A stretch of 64,000 nucleotides of DNA from Bacillota bacterium (GTDB taxonomy: Bacteria; Bacillota; Clostridia; Lachnospirales; CAG-274), in contig JAFYGI010000051.1 of the NCBI GenBank assembly GCA_017543265.1, positions 1-64,000 on the forward strand, written 5' to 3'. Shown here piece after piece: positions 30,271-40,052 of this stretch. Within the stretch, counting starts at the first letter, position 1. The number at the start of each line of letters is the position of its first letter. Position numbers and translations under genes: made by a program. The notes beneath the pieces are model-generated. The model saw only the letters and a program-made list of their open reading frames with translations, did no database searches and had not been told where the DNA came from.

Positions 30271-32777
30271 AGATGATATCCTGCCATATAGAAAATTTCG
30301 GCACGCTGAGTAATTACGACCGCACCTTTGACAAGGCGCTTACCTGCGTATGCCTTGAAAACGGCTCGGGCAAGTCCACGCTTGCCGCCTTTATACGCGC
30401 CATGCTTTACGGGCTGCCGCAGGACAAGACAAACAGCACCTTTAACGACAGGCGGCATTATGCGCCCTTCAACAGCCAAAAATTCGGCGGCAGCATAACA
30501 CTTGAAAAGGACGGCAAGACCTACCGCATAGAGCGGGACTTCGACCGAAAAAGTCCGTCCAGGGACAGCGTAAAGCTGTTTTGCGGTGCAGACGAGATAC
30601 CCGTTCCCGCCGAGGGCACGGGCAAGTTTCTGCTCGGCTTTAACGAGGACTCATTTTTGCGCAGCGTTTATCTGGACTGCGCCGATACGGAGCTGGGTGC
30701 CACAAGCGATATACGCGCCAGACTGGCGGGCTTTGTGGGTATGTCGGATGACGGCACGGATATTACGGCGGCGCTGGAGCTTATAGACAAGCCCCGCAAG
30801 CAGATAAAGGGCGAAAAAAAGACCAAAAGCAGCCTGATCGCGCTGTGCGAGGCGGAGCGCAACGAGGTACTCGGCGAAATAAGCGAGGCAGGCGTGCAGT
30901 CCGCGGGACTTGCGGAATGTTACGGACAGATAAACGAGCTTGATGCAAAGATAAAGCAAGATGATGCGCTTTTGACGCATATAAACGAACAGCGCGTGAT
31001 ACTGGGCAACAAAAAGACCTACGAGGGCCATTTGAAAGAGTACGAAAACCGAAAGGCCGCGCGTGACGAGATAGTCCGAAAATACCCCAAGGGTCTGCCG
31101 AGCCTTGACGAGCTGACACATCTGAACGAGCATATCACCGCATATATCAGGCTTTCGGGAGAGCTTAAAAACACGCGCCTTTCCGATGAGGACACGGCAA
31201 AGCTTGCAGAGCTTGAAAAAATGTTTGCAAAGGGACTTCCTACGGACGGCGAAAAGGCGGAAATATCCAAAAAGCTGAGGGAGGCCGGCGGGCTTGATGC
31301 AAAAATAAGCGGGCTTGAAGCCCAAAAGCCCACCGAGCATCAGCTTGACCTGATACAGCGTTTTTCCGCGGAGCCGCCCGACGATGCCTTTACCGAAAAG
31401 GCCGAGGGGCTTGTAAAACGCTGCAATACGCTGCGCACCGAGATAGATGCGCTTTTGACCGCAGCTGACGCACAGCCCCGCAGGGGCGTAAACATCCCCG
31501 TTTTTGCGGCGGCTGTGATATTGCTTGCCGCAGGCGTGCTGCTTGCGCTTAAAGTGAATATATTGGCGGGCACGGTGCTTATCGCCGCAGGTGTGATACT
31601 TTTCGCCTTTGCCGCACCGCACAGGCGGGACAGCGGCCGGGCGAACGAGACCGCCATGCGCAGCGCACAATGCAGGCAATGCGAGGAAGAACTGCGGGAA
31701 ATGCTTGTAAAATACCGATATTATACGGCAAATGGCGCGGTCTCCGACTATGCGGAATTTAAAAACGACCTTTCGGAATACGGCGACTATGTAAAGACAA
31801 AAGCGGACAACGACCGGGAACTGCGCGGCTGTTATGCGGCGCTTGATGCCGTACAGCGCGATATATCGGAGTTTTTCGCAAAATACGGCATGGACGCGGA
31901 TGCCCATGATGCGCTTGCAAGGCTTATGAGCTTATCGGACAGCTTTACGCGGCTGAAAAGCGACAGGGAGAGACTTGAAAATGAGGCCTCAAATATAAAC
32001 AGGCAGATTTCGGGGCACAAAAAATTTATCTCTGACATCGGCGAAAAATACGGCATAGCCGACCCCGCCGCGGATATAAACACGCTTGAAAGCGCAAGGC
32101 AAAGCCTCGATACCGCCGAAGCAGAGGTGGAAAAGGCCAAAAAACGCGCCGAGGATTTTAAGGCGCAAAACCGCATTGACACGGACATTGACGAAAATAC
32201 CGCAGAAAACGCCGAGCAGCTGAAAAGCGATCTTGAAGAAAAGCGGCTTACCCTGGTCAAGCTGAAAAACGCGGCAAACGGCAAAAATGCCGCGCTGGAA
32301 AGAAAGGCCGAGCTGGAGGACAGGCTGAAAGCGCTTGACGAACGGCTGAAAGCACTTGAAAGCCGCCGCAGGATACTTACGGCGGCGCGGGATATGCTCT
32401 CGGCCGCGGAACAGGCGATAAACGACAAGTATGTCAAGCCCGTCAGGGACAGCTATCTTGTGTATGCAAAAATGCTGTCGGACGTTCCGGGCGAAAGGGT
32501 GAGCATGGACAAGGACTACCGCCTTTTCTTTGAGCGAAACGGCGAAAACCGCGATGCGGCGCATTTAAGCACGGGACAGCGCAGCCTTTGCTCCCTTTGT
32601 CTGAAGCTGGCGCTTACGGACAATATGTTCCCGAATGACCGCCCGTTTCTGGTGCTGGACGACCCCTTTGCGGGACTTGATGCCGCAAATATGCAAAAAG
32701 CCGCTAAGCTTGTAAAAAAGCTTGCAAACGATAGACAGATAATATATTTTTGCGCACATGAAAGCCGCAAGGTGTAA
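30267..32777 (+). CDS. SbcC/YhaN-like ATPase with membrane hairpin
   Basis: Rad50-like ATPase of 836 aa. Walker A region is LENGSGKSTLAAF (about 31-43); the first glycine of the motif is Leu, as in the YhaN-like clostridial group. Signature LSTGQRS (about 769-775) and Walker B FLVLDDPFAGLD (about 795-806) are intact. Long coiled coils fill the middle, interrupted by two adjacent membrane segments (about 410-455), a YhaN feature that tethers the complex to the membrane. It works with the nuclease encoded just upstream. It ends at a terminator and is convergent with the HD-GYP sensor gene. Confidence 0.91.
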   Translation: MKMISCHIENFGTLSNYDRTFDKALTCVCLENGSGKSTLAAFIRAMLYGLPQDKTNSTFNDRRHYAPFNSQKFGGSITLEKDGKTYRIERDFDRKSPSRDSVKLFCGADEIPVPAEGTGKFLLGFNEDSFLRSVYLDCADTELGATSDIRARLAGFVGMSDDGTDITAALELIDKPRKQIKGEKKTKSSLIALCEAERNEVLGEISEAGVQSAGLAECYGQINELDAKIKQDDALLTHINEQRVILGNKKTYEGHLKEYENRKAARDEIVRKYPKGLPSLDELTHLNEHITAYIRLSGELKNTRLSDEDTAKLAELEKMFAKGLPTDGEKAEISKKLREAGGLDAKISGLEAQKPTEHQLDLIQRFSAEPPDDAFTEKAEGLVKRCNTLRTEIDALLTAADAQPRRGVNIPVFAAAVILLAAGVLLALKVNILAGTVLIAAGVILFAFAAPHRRDSGRANETAMRSAQCRQCEEELREMLVKYRYYTANGAVSDYAEFKNDLSEYGDYVKTKADNDRELRGCYAALDAVQRDISEFFAKYGMDADAHDALARLMSLSDSFTRLKSDRERLENEASNINRQISGHKKFISDIGEKYGIADPAADINTLESARQSLDTAEAEVEKAKKRAEDFKAQNRIDTDIDENTAENAEQLKSDLEEKRLTLVKLKNAANGKNAALERKAELEDRLKALDERLKALESRRRILTAARDMLSAAEQAINDKYVKPVRDSYLVYAKMLSDVPGERVSMDKDYRLFFERNGENRDAAHLSTGQRSLCSLCLKLALTDNMFPNDRPFLVLDDPFAGLDAANMQKAAKLVKKLANDRQIIYFCAHESRKV

Positions 32778-32782
32778 AAAAA

Positions 32783-32822
32783 CCGAGGCACTTCGGAGCT
32801 TATCCGTATGCCTCGGCTTTTA
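32783..32822 (+). terminator. Terminator after YhaN-like gene
   Basis: CCGAGGCA pairs with TGCCTCGG, followed by CTTTTATT. Lies between two convergent genes. Confidence 0.8.
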
Positions 32823-32832
32823 TTATGTTTTG

Positions 32833-35769
32833 TTACGCATTTTCCGCATCGCGTTTTTTGCCTATTTTTCCGTCGGCGATAAGCTGCAGCATACAGTCCA
32901 CCACCTCGGGGTCGAGCTGTGTGCCCGAAACGCGCTTTAACTCGTCCTTTACGACCTGTATATCAAGCTGTTTTCTGTAGGGGCGGTTTGAATACATGGC
33001 ATCAAAGGTATCCGCAACGGCGATTATCTTTGCAAGCTGCGGTATTTCCTCATCCTTAAGACCCTTGGGATAGCCGCGGCCGTCGGGACGCTCATGGTGC
33101 AGACGCGCACCCAGCGCCAGCTTGGGCGCTATTGCAATATCCTTTAAGATCTCGTAGCCGTTTTGCGAATGGCTTTTAAGTATCTCGTATTCCTCGTCCG
33201 TTGCGCGACCCGGCTTATTGAGTATCTCGTCGGGTATGCTTATTTTGCCTATATCATGCAAAAGTGCGATATTGTATACCTCCTCGGCATCCTCCGCGCT
33301 GTAGCCCAGCTTCTCCGACAGCATTTTTGAATACAGCGCCACACGGAAGGAATGACCCCTTGTGTACTTGTCCTTCATATCTATACACTTTGCAAAGGCC
33401 TGTATTATCTCGTTTATGTACTGCTTTTGCTCCTGCTGTTTTTTAAGCAGCTTTTCCGTCTTCTTTTTAAGGTAGATATGCACCGCCACGGCCAAAGCCG
33501 CCAGCACCGCAAGTGCCGCCAGCGCCCTGAACGGCGTCGTTTCGTAAAGCGCCTTTTTCTTTACCACGGTTATATCCAGCCGCTCGCGCTCGCTGCCGCC
33601 GAGGGTGTCTATAATGCCCAGATGGAAGTTGTAGGTGCCGCCGCGCAGGTTTGTATAGCTGACGGGCTCCATATCCTGCTTGGTAAGGTTTACCGTGTTT
33701 TCGTCAAAGCCCTCCAGCCGATAGCATACGCGCGGATTTTTAAGCGAATACGTCAGCACATAGTCGTATATGGTCAAACGCTTTGTGCCCGCAGGCACCG
33801 TCACCTTTGAGCCGATAACGGGGTAAAATTTGCCGTCCGCCTCCACATAGGGCACGGTGAGCCTTATATCGCTCAGATCGGTGTCGTTTTTGTCAAGGCT
33901 GATGCGCACAACGCCCGTGCCGCCCGACATATAAAGCTCGTTATTCTCGTCCAGCGCGCTGGAGGAGTTTACCGTCGCCACGCAGGGCAGACCGCTTTTT
34001 GTGTCGTAGAACTGATATTCGGGCTTGTCGCCGCTTATCATGCTCTGTACGGAGGCAACATATATGCCGTTGCTTGAAAGCACCCATACACGCCCCAGAT
34101 TGTCGGGGAAGATGTCAAAGTTGTTGGAGTACGGGAAGCCCGTTACCGTGGTTATGACATCGTCCTTGGCATAGGCTATGGAGTTGCTTGTGATTATCCA
34201 GTAAACGCCGTTTATATCGTCACGTTTTATTTTAAGTATGACCTCGCTTTTAAGCCCCTTGTCCGTGCCGTAGCGCTTGATGTCGCCGTCCTTTATGCGG
34301 TATATGCCGTCACCGTCGCTGCCCAGATACACCTCACCGTCATCGCCGCTTGCTATGCACAGTATCTCGGCATTGGCGATACCGCTGCGGTTTTCGTAGG
34401 AGGCTATCAGCTTGTCGTCCTTTACTATGTAAAAACCGCCCGTACAGGACACCGCCATACGCCCGCCGCTTATCTCCTCTATGGTACGGAAGCGCATGGA
34501 CGGGAAGCCGTCCGCCTCGCCGAAGCTTTTTATGCTGCCGTCCTTATGCAGGCATACAAGGCCTTTCTCGCCGAAGGTGCATATCCACAGATTGTCGGAG
34601 GAGTCCTTTTTGATACAGCGTATCCTGACATTGCCAAGATACCCGCAAAGCGGGTCGTCCACCTCGTTAAGATCCATATCCGTGACCTTCAGGCCGCGGT
34701 CGGTGCCTATGTAAAGCCTGTTGTTGTACAGACAGGTGCTGTTTACAACGCCCGTTTCTATGCCCGCCGCCATATTTACATTCATAAACTGGCTGGGGGC
34801 TATTTTAAGCACGCCCTGTCTGGAGGAAGCAAACCACAAATTACCCTCGTAATCGCCCATCATGTCGTCTATGGAGTCGTCTATGGGCAGGTTTGTAAGC
34901 CCCGAATACCGCATATCCTCCGTAAAGCGGCCTATGCCCCTGTCGGAGCATATCCACAGCAGACCCGCATATTTCATTATGCGGTTTATATGCTCCTGCG
35001 GCGCGGTCGAATAATGCTCCAGCTTTTTAAAGCTGTCGTCTATGCTGCCGTAGTACACGGACGAACGCTCCGTACCCATGTACAGCGCACCGTCCTTTTC
35101 CTTGTCCGCCGTAATGCAGCAGACGGTATCGCCCTCGCCCGCAATGTCGGGGTACACCGTTTTAAGCTGCTTGTCCTCCACCACAAATACATTGCCCTTT
35201 GAGGTAAGGCCGTAAATGCGGCCGTCGCTGCCGCTGTCAAGTCCCTTTATATACTCGCCGTAGATGCTCGGGTCGTCCATGTTGTGCAGTACGCCGTAGG
35301 TGTCGATATAGACCATGCCAAAGGTGGTCGCGGCAAAGATATTGCCGTCTGCATCCTCTTTTATGGAGCGTATGGAGGCCGAATGAAGCCCCTCCTCGCG
35401 GCCGTAAAAGCGAAAATCGTTGTTTTCGTATACCGCAATGCCCGCATCGTTGGTGCCTATCCACAGCCTGCCCCTGCTGTCCTCGTAAAGGCAGATAACG
35501 CTGGATATGCCCATCGAGGAGTCAAAGCGGTAAAAATCCGACCCGTCATAGCGCACCAGACCGCTGTAGCTGCCTATCCACACAAAGCCGTCCGACGTTT
35601 GCAAAACGGTATTGGCCTCGGATGTGGGCAGACCGTTGCTGCGGTCGTACAGCACGGTGGTATAGCCCGCGCCCTCTCTTATAACATCCTTCTCCTGCGC
35701 ATTTACCGCCGCTGTCGTCAAAACCGCCGCCAGCACCAGCGCAGCGCATTTTTTTAAATGATAAAACAA
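32833..35769 (-). CDS. Beta-propeller/Y_Y_Y sensor with HD-GYP output
   Basis: Membrane sensor of 978 aa. A signal peptide (1-24) is followed by a two-component-regulator type propeller with repeats such as DGFVWIGSYSGLVRYDG and GRLWIGTNDAGI (about 35-620). A Y_Y_Y domain spans about 650-740, with a membrane helix at about 756-776. The HD-GYP domain (about 790-960) has LLHDIGKISIP and HHERPDGRGYPKGL intact. This puts a cyclic di-GMP phosphodiesterase behind a sugar-type periplasmic sensor, in place of the usual kinase. The start is TTG at 35769, with GGGGGAG five bases upstream; no in-frame ATG is near. It lies 11 bp after the cysteine desulfurase gene. Confidence 0.92.
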   Translation of the reverse strand: MFYHLKKCAALVLAAVLTTAAVNAQEKDVIREGAGYTTVLYDRSNGLPTSEANTVLQTSDGFVWIGSYSGLVRYDGSDFYRFDSSMGISSVICLYEDSRGRLWIGTNDAGIAVYENNDFRFYGREEGLHSASIRSIKEDADGNIFAATTFGMVYIDTYGVLHNMDDPSIYGEYIKGLDSGSDGRIYGLTSKGNVFVVEDKQLKTVYPDIAGEGDTVCCITADKEKDGALYMGTERSSVYYGSIDDSFKKLEHYSTAPQEHINRIMKYAGLLWICSDRGIGRFTEDMRYSGLTNLPIDDSIDDMMGDYEGNLWFASSRQGVLKIAPSQFMNVNMAAGIETGVVNSTCLYNNRLYIGTDRGLKVTDMDLNEVDDPLCGYLGNVRIRCIKKDSSDNLWICTFGEKGLVCLHKDGSIKSFGEADGFPSMRFRTIEEISGGRMAVSCTGGFYIVKDDKLIASYENRSGIANAEILCIASGDDGEVYLGSDGDGIYRIKDGDIKRYGTDKGLKSEVILKIKRDDINGVYWIITSNSIAYAKDDVITTVTGFPYSNNFDIFPDNLGRVWVLSSNGIYVASVQSMISGDKPEYQFYDTKSGLPCVATVNSSSALDENNELYMSGGTGVVRISLDKNDTDLSDIRLTVPYVEADGKFYPVIGSKVTVPAGTKRLTIYDYVLTYSLKNPRVCYRLEGFDENTVNLTKQDMEPVSYTNLRGGTYNFHLGIIDTLGGSERERLDITVVKKKALYETTPFRALAALAVLAALAVAVHIYLKKKTEKLLKKQQEQKQYINEIIQAFAKCIDMKDKYTRGHSFRVALYSKMLSEKLGYSAEDAEEVYNIALLHDIGKISIPDEILNKPGRATDEEYEILKSHSQNGYEILKDIAIAPKLALGARLHHERPDGRGYPKGLKDEEIPQLAKIIAVADTFDAMYSNRPYRKQLDIQVVKDELKRVSGTQLDPEVVDCMLQLIADGKIGKKRDAENA

Positions 35770-35780
35770 ATCTGCTCCCC

Positions 35781-36908
35781 CTATCTCGGCTGAAATTTGC
35801 GCAGCACGGGAACGTGCTTTAACAGAGCCTCACGCACACATACCGCCTCATCACTTGTGTTGGCGGCATTAAAACTCAGGCGCAGAGCGCTTTCGCCCCT
35901 GCCCTCGTTTAAAAGATCCACTATTTTAAGCTTGTTTTTGAGCCGCGCGGAGCAGGCAGAGGAGGTCGCGGTATATATCCCGTCCGCCTCCAGCGCGTGC
36001 AAAAGCACCTCGCCGCGCACACCCAAAAACGAAAGATTTAATATATACGGGCTGTCCAAAGCACCGTTTACATAAACATCGGGCAAAAGCTCCGTCAGCT
36101 TTAAAAGCTCGCTTTTGACCGAAGATACGTTTTTTGCCTTTTGTTCAAGGTCCCTGCCGCCAAGCTCGGCCGCAAGGCCAAAGCCCACAATGCCCGCAAG
36201 GTTTTCCGTGCCCGGGCGCAGACCCCTTTCCTGACTGCCGCCGAAATGCAGGTTCTCCGTCCTTGTGCCGTCTGCGATATACAACGCGCCCACACCCTTT
36301 GCGCCGCCTATCTTGTGGCTGCTTACGCTTATAAGGTCGGCCTTTTTTGGCAGGGCGTGCTTGCAGAAGGCCTGCACGCAGTCGCAATGAAATTTACAGC
36401 TTGGATTTTTGGCCTTTACGGCCTTTATTATGCCGTCAATGTCCTGCATTGCGCCCGTTTCGTTGTTTACATACATTATGCTGACAAGAGTCGTTTTTTC
36501 GTCCACCGCGGCACTCAACTCATCAAGGCTTATATGCCCGAAGGTGTCCACGGGCAGGTACACCACATCAAAGCCCAGCTCCTCCAGATGCCGAAAGCTG
36601 TCGGTCACGGACGGATGCTCCGTTGTCTGCGTTATCACGCGCATACCGCGGCTTTTGTAGGCCAGCGCCGTACCGATGACGGCGGTGTTGTTGGCCTCGG
36701 TGCCGCCCGATGTAAAGTAAAGATTTTTGGCATTTACGCCCATAGCGCGGGCGACCTTCTCCCTTGCCCCGTTCAGGGCCTGCTCCGATTTAAAGCCAAG
36801 CTCGTGCAGGGAGGACGGATTGCCCGTATACTCCAGCATACTCTCATACATTTTTTGCGCCGCCTCGGGCAAAACAGCCGTTGTGGACGCATTGTCAAAG
36901 TATATCAT
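35781..36908 (-). CDS. Cysteine desulfurase (NifS/IscS group)
   Basis: PLP enzyme (375 aa) that takes sulfur from cysteine for Fe-S or tRNA thiolation. PLP lysine in SVSSHKIGGAKG (about 196-207), HCDCVQAF (about 172-179; the usual HxDxxQ), and catalytic Cys in ATSSACSARLK (about 314-324). No iscU or nifU is next to it, so the acceptor is unknown. It overlaps the rsmE stop (ATGA, 36905-36908). Confidence 0.94.
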   Translation of the reverse strand: MIYFDNASTTAVLPEAAQKMYESMLEYTGNPSSLHELGFKSEQALNGAREKVARAMGVNAKNLYFTSGGTEANNTAVIGTALAYKSRGMRVITQTTEHPSVTDSFRHLEELGFDVVYLPVDTFGHISLDELSAAVDEKTTLVSIMYVNNETGAMQDIDGIIKAVKAKNPSCKFHCDCVQAFCKHALPKKADLISVSSHKIGGAKGVGALYIADGTRTENLHFGGSQERGLRPGTENLAGIVGFGLAAELGGRDLEQKAKNVSSVKSELLKLTELLPDVYVNGALDSPYILNLSFLGVRGEVLLHALEADGIYTATSSACSARLKNKLKIVDLLNEGRGESALRLSFNAANTSDEAVCVREALLKHVPVLRKFQPR

Positions 36909-37639
36909 CCCTCGTCCTCCAGTCGGTGCAAAAGAATAACCGCGGTCACAAGTCCCGCCGTTTCCGTGCGCAGGATACGCCTTCCAAGCGTAACGGGCAT
37001 AATGCCGCTTTCCCGCGCAAGCTCTATTTCCTCGGGCGAAAAGCCCCCCTCGGGGCCGATAAATACGGCTATGCTTTTGCCCTTAAAGCCGTCACAAAAT
37101 TGTTTAAGGCCGTTTTTTTGCTCGTTTTCGTAGGGTATAAGGCGGCCGTCGCATTTTTTGCTGTCCTCCACCGCCCGCTCAAAGGTCATTATATCCCCGA
37201 CAGCGGGTATCCTGCCCCTGCCGCATTGCTCGGCGGCGCTTTTGGCTATCTTGTTCCAGCGCTCCAGCTTTTTGTCCGCCTTTTTGTCCCAGTTTACAAC
37301 ACTTCTGCACGTCTTTACGGGGATGATCTCACACACGCCTATCTCAACACATTTTTGTATTATAAGCTCGGCCTTGTCGCCCTTTGGCAGCCCCTGATAC
37401 AGGGTTATCTTTACGGCGGGCTCGTTTAAATTAAGGTGCTTGTCAAGTATTTTGGCGGTAACGCATTTTTTGGTTATTTCGGTTATCTCGCACTCGTAGT
37501 CCGTGTCGCTGCCGTCACCGACGGTTATCCGCTCGCCCACAACACAGCGCAAAACGCGCGAAAGGTGCAGGCTGGTCTCCTCGTCAAGCTGTATGGTGTC
37601 GCCCTGTATATTCTCGGGCAGGGTAAAATATTTTGGCAT
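36905..37639 (-). CDS. rsmE: 16S rRNA m3U1498 methyltransferase
   Basis: SPOUT-class methyltransferase (244 aa) methylating U1498 of 16S rRNA. N-terminal PUA-like part contains HLSRVLRCVVGERITVGDG (about 27-45). The SAM-knot end reads FIGPEGGFSPEEIELA (about 190-205) and TLGRRILRTETAGL (about 215-228), both diagnostic. It follows prmA by 55 bp, as in many Bacillota. Confidence 0.95.
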   Translation of the reverse strand: MPKYFTLPENIQGDTIQLDEETSLHLSRVLRCVVGERITVGDGSDTDYECEITEITKKCVTAKILDKHLNLNEPAVKITLYQGLPKGDKAELIIQKCVEIGVCEIIPVKTCRSVVNWDKKADKKLERWNKIAKSAAEQCGRGRIPAVGDIMTFERAVEDSKKCDGRLIPYENEQKNGLKQFCDGFKGKSIAVFIGPEGGFSPEEIELARESGIMPVTLGRRILRTETAGLVTAVILLHRLEDEG

Positions 37640-37694
37640 TTCGCTCGTCCTCTTTTTGGCTTTTTCGGGGCATACCGCCGCCCCGTTTTGCGGC

Positions 37695-38672
37695 TTATCC
37701 CTTTATTTTTGCGGTAATGCTGACCCACTCGTCCTTGTAGTCGGTGTCCAGCACCTCAAGACCCGCGGCCTCCATTGCGTCGTACACATCCTGCACACGC
37801 TCGCGTATAATGCCGCTCGAAATAAAAATGCCGTCCTTTTTAAGCTGTTTTCTTACAAGCGGCGATATTGCGCAGATAACATCCGCGATGATATTGGCCA
37901 CCACTATATCGTATTTTTCGTAGCCTATCTCGTCCTGCAAAGCCTTGTTGTCGATAACATTTCCGCTGGTGACGTAATATTTGCTGCGGTCTATGCCGTT
38001 AAAATCGGCGTTTTCGTAGGCCGTTTTTATGGCGTTTGCATCAATATCCACCGCAAAGGCGCTTTTTGCACCCAAAAGCAGGGAAACAATGGACAAAATA
38101 CCGCTGCCGCAGCCAAGATCGGCAACAACGCTGTTTTCGTTGACGTATTTTTCAAGCCGAAGCATACAAAGCTGGGTGGTCTGGTGCAGACCCGTGCCGA
38201 AAACATGGCCGGGGTTGATATTGAATACCACACGTCCCTCGGGATTTTCGACCTCCTCCCAGACGGGCTTTATCAAAAGCCTGTCGCCCACGGTAAAGGG
38301 CTTGTAGAAGTCGCGCCACTTGTTGAGCCAGTCCTCGTCGTTAAGGTTTTCCGTGGTCTCCACCGCAAGCCTGCCAAGGTCTATGCCTATGTCCATGCTT
38401 TTAAGCCTTTCCAGCCCCGCACGCACGTTCATAAGTATCTCGCTGCCGTAGGGGTTGTCGCTTACATATATTATAAGCTTTGTTTCGCCGACGGGCTTGT
38501 TTAAAAGCTCCTCGTCAACATAGTCCCAGTATGTACTGCTTTCGGACAAAAACTTTTTAAGCTCGTTGTCGTCCTCCACCTGTATACCCGTAATGCCCGT
38601 TTCAAGCAGCATTGCGCTGACGGGCTCTATGCCCTCGGTGGTGGTGTATATCTTAACTTCCGTCCATTCCAT
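37695..38672 (-). CDS. prmA: Ribosomal protein L11 methyltransferase
   Basis: Trimethylates ribosomal protein L11 using SAM. 325 aa. The N-terminal L11-binding part starts WTEVKIYTTTEGIEPV. The class I SAM site is VADLGCGSGILSI (about 182-194), and VVANIIADV (about 259-267) is the N-motif. PGHVFGTGLHQTTQLC (about 156-171) is diagnostic. It starts 3 bp after the histidine kinase stop, so the two-component genes and prmA share a message. Confidence 0.95.
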   Translation of the reverse strand: MEWTEVKIYTTTEGIEPVSAMLLETGITGIQVEDDNELKKFLSESSTYWDYVDEELLNKPVGETKLIIYVSDNPYGSEILMNVRAGLERLKSMDIGIDLGRLAVETTENLNDEDWLNKWRDFYKPFTVGDRLLIKPVWEEVENPEGRVVFNINPGHVFGTGLHQTTQLCMLRLEKYVNENSVVADLGCGSGILSIVSLLLGAKSAFAVDIDANAIKTAYENADFNGIDRSKYYVTSGNVIDNKALQDEIGYEKYDIVVANIIADVICAISPLVRKQLKKDGIFISSGIIRERVQDVYDAMEAAGLEVLDTDYKDEWVSITAKIKG

Positions 38673-38675
38673 ATT

Positions 38676-40052
38676 TCATTCTCCTTTTTCGGTTATTATC
38701 GGCAGCTCAAACCTGAACACCGTACCCTCGCCGGGTGTGCTTTCCACGGTTATTTTGCCCTTATGCACCTCGGTTATCCACTTAACCATGGACAGACCCA
38801 GACCCATACTGCCGCCCGTGTCGTTGCGTGCGGGGTCCTCGCGGTAAAAGCGGTCGAATATCTTGGTAAGGTTTTCCTTTTTTATGCCTATGCCGTTGTC
38901 GCTTACCATACCCACGACACAGTTATCCCTGCGGGTTATGCTGACCTTTACCCAGCCGCCGTCCCTGCCGTATTTTATTGCGTTGGTCACAAGGTTTACC
39001 AGCATGCGCGTAAGCATGGACTGGTCGCCCGTAACGTAAATGTTTTTGTCGATATTTTTAATAAGCTGTATGTCACGCTGTACCGCCTGTATCTCCAGTT
39101 CCTCCATGACCATGGTCATAAGCTCGCCGTAGTCAAACTCCTCCATGTGCAGCACCTTTGTCAGATCGCCCGTGCGCGAAAGCGTAAGCAGCTGATTTAT
39201 AAGCGTTGACATCTTTTTTGCCTGCTTGTGCACCACCTGCATCGACTCGCGCATTTCCTCTATATCGTCAAGGTCGCTTGCATACTCACACTCGCTTAAA
39301 ATGACGGTAATGGGCGTGCGCAGCTCGTGCGAGGCATCGTCCGTAAACTGCTTTTCTCGCTCAAACGCCTTTTGCAGACGTTCAAAAAGCGAGTTAAAGC
39401 TGGTAGCCAGCATACCGAACTCGTCGTTTGAGTTTATGCCGATACGCTGCGAAAGGTCGGAGCTGTCCTGAATGTTGTTGGCCAGATTGCTAAGCTTTGC
39501 AAAGTAGGAAAAGGCATTGCCCGTTATGGCGCTGCCGCCCAGCACCGCAATAAGTATGATAAGCGGCAGTATAATAAGCGCCGAGGAGATAATGGGGTAC
39601 ACATACGCATCGTTTATAAGCATGGGTACACCCGTAACGCCGCGCAGGTAATACTTGCTTTTTTCTATCTCGGTCTCTATCTCATAGACGTACCAGCGCT
39701 CCTTGGTCTTGGTGTTTTGCGCTATAGTGACCGAATTGGGCGGTATATTTATATTTGACGGCATACCGGGCGGGTTAAAGCCGCGTATAAGCAGGTGATT
39801 TTTGTCGTAAAGCACCAGCATAATGGAGTTGCCGCTTGTGATATAGCTTGTGTTAAAGGTTATGGTGCCGTTTTCGTCTTCCTTTGCGTTTGCCGCCATA
39901 TCGTTGACAAAATTTATAAGGTCGGTGCGCTGCCGTGCCTGTATAAGCGTGGTGCCCAGCGCGACCAGTATAATGACCGACGAACAGGTGATAAGCACCA
40001 TCGCCAGCGTATACCAAAGGGAGACCTTGCTGCGTAATGTCAAGCCCCTCAT
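38676..40052 (-). CDS. Sensor histidine kinase
   Basis: Membrane histidine kinase of 458 aa. Two membrane segments (about 13-33 and 156-176) flank an extracytoplasmic domain of about 120 residues. HAMP follows (about 180-232). HisKA has the phospho-His in DDASHELRTPITV (about 240-252). HATPase boxes: LVTNAIKYGRDGG, VSDNGIGI, and SMGLGLSMV. It abuts the response regulator. The signal is unknown. Its partner is OmpR-like. Confidence 0.95.
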   Translation of the reverse strand: MRGLTLRSKVSLWYTLAMVLITCSSVIILVALGTTLIQARQRTDLINFVNDMAANAKEDENGTITFNTSYITSGNSIMLVLYDKNHLLIRGFNPPGMPSNINIPPNSVTIAQNTKTKERWYVYEIETEIEKSKYYLRGVTGVPMLINDAYVYPIISSALIILPLIILIAVLGGSAITGNAFSYFAKLSNLANNIQDSSDLSQRIGINSNDEFGMLATSFNSLFERLQKAFEREKQFTDDASHELRTPITVILSECEYASDLDDIEEMRESMQVVHKQAKKMSTLINQLLTLSRTGDLTKVLHMEEFDYGELMTMVMEELEIQAVQRDIQLIKNIDKNIYVTGDQSMLTRMLVNLVTNAIKYGRDGGWVKVSITRRDNCVVGMVSDNGIGIKKENLTKIFDRFYREDPARNDTGGSMGLGLSMVKWITEVHKGKITVESTPGEGTVFRFELPIITEKGE

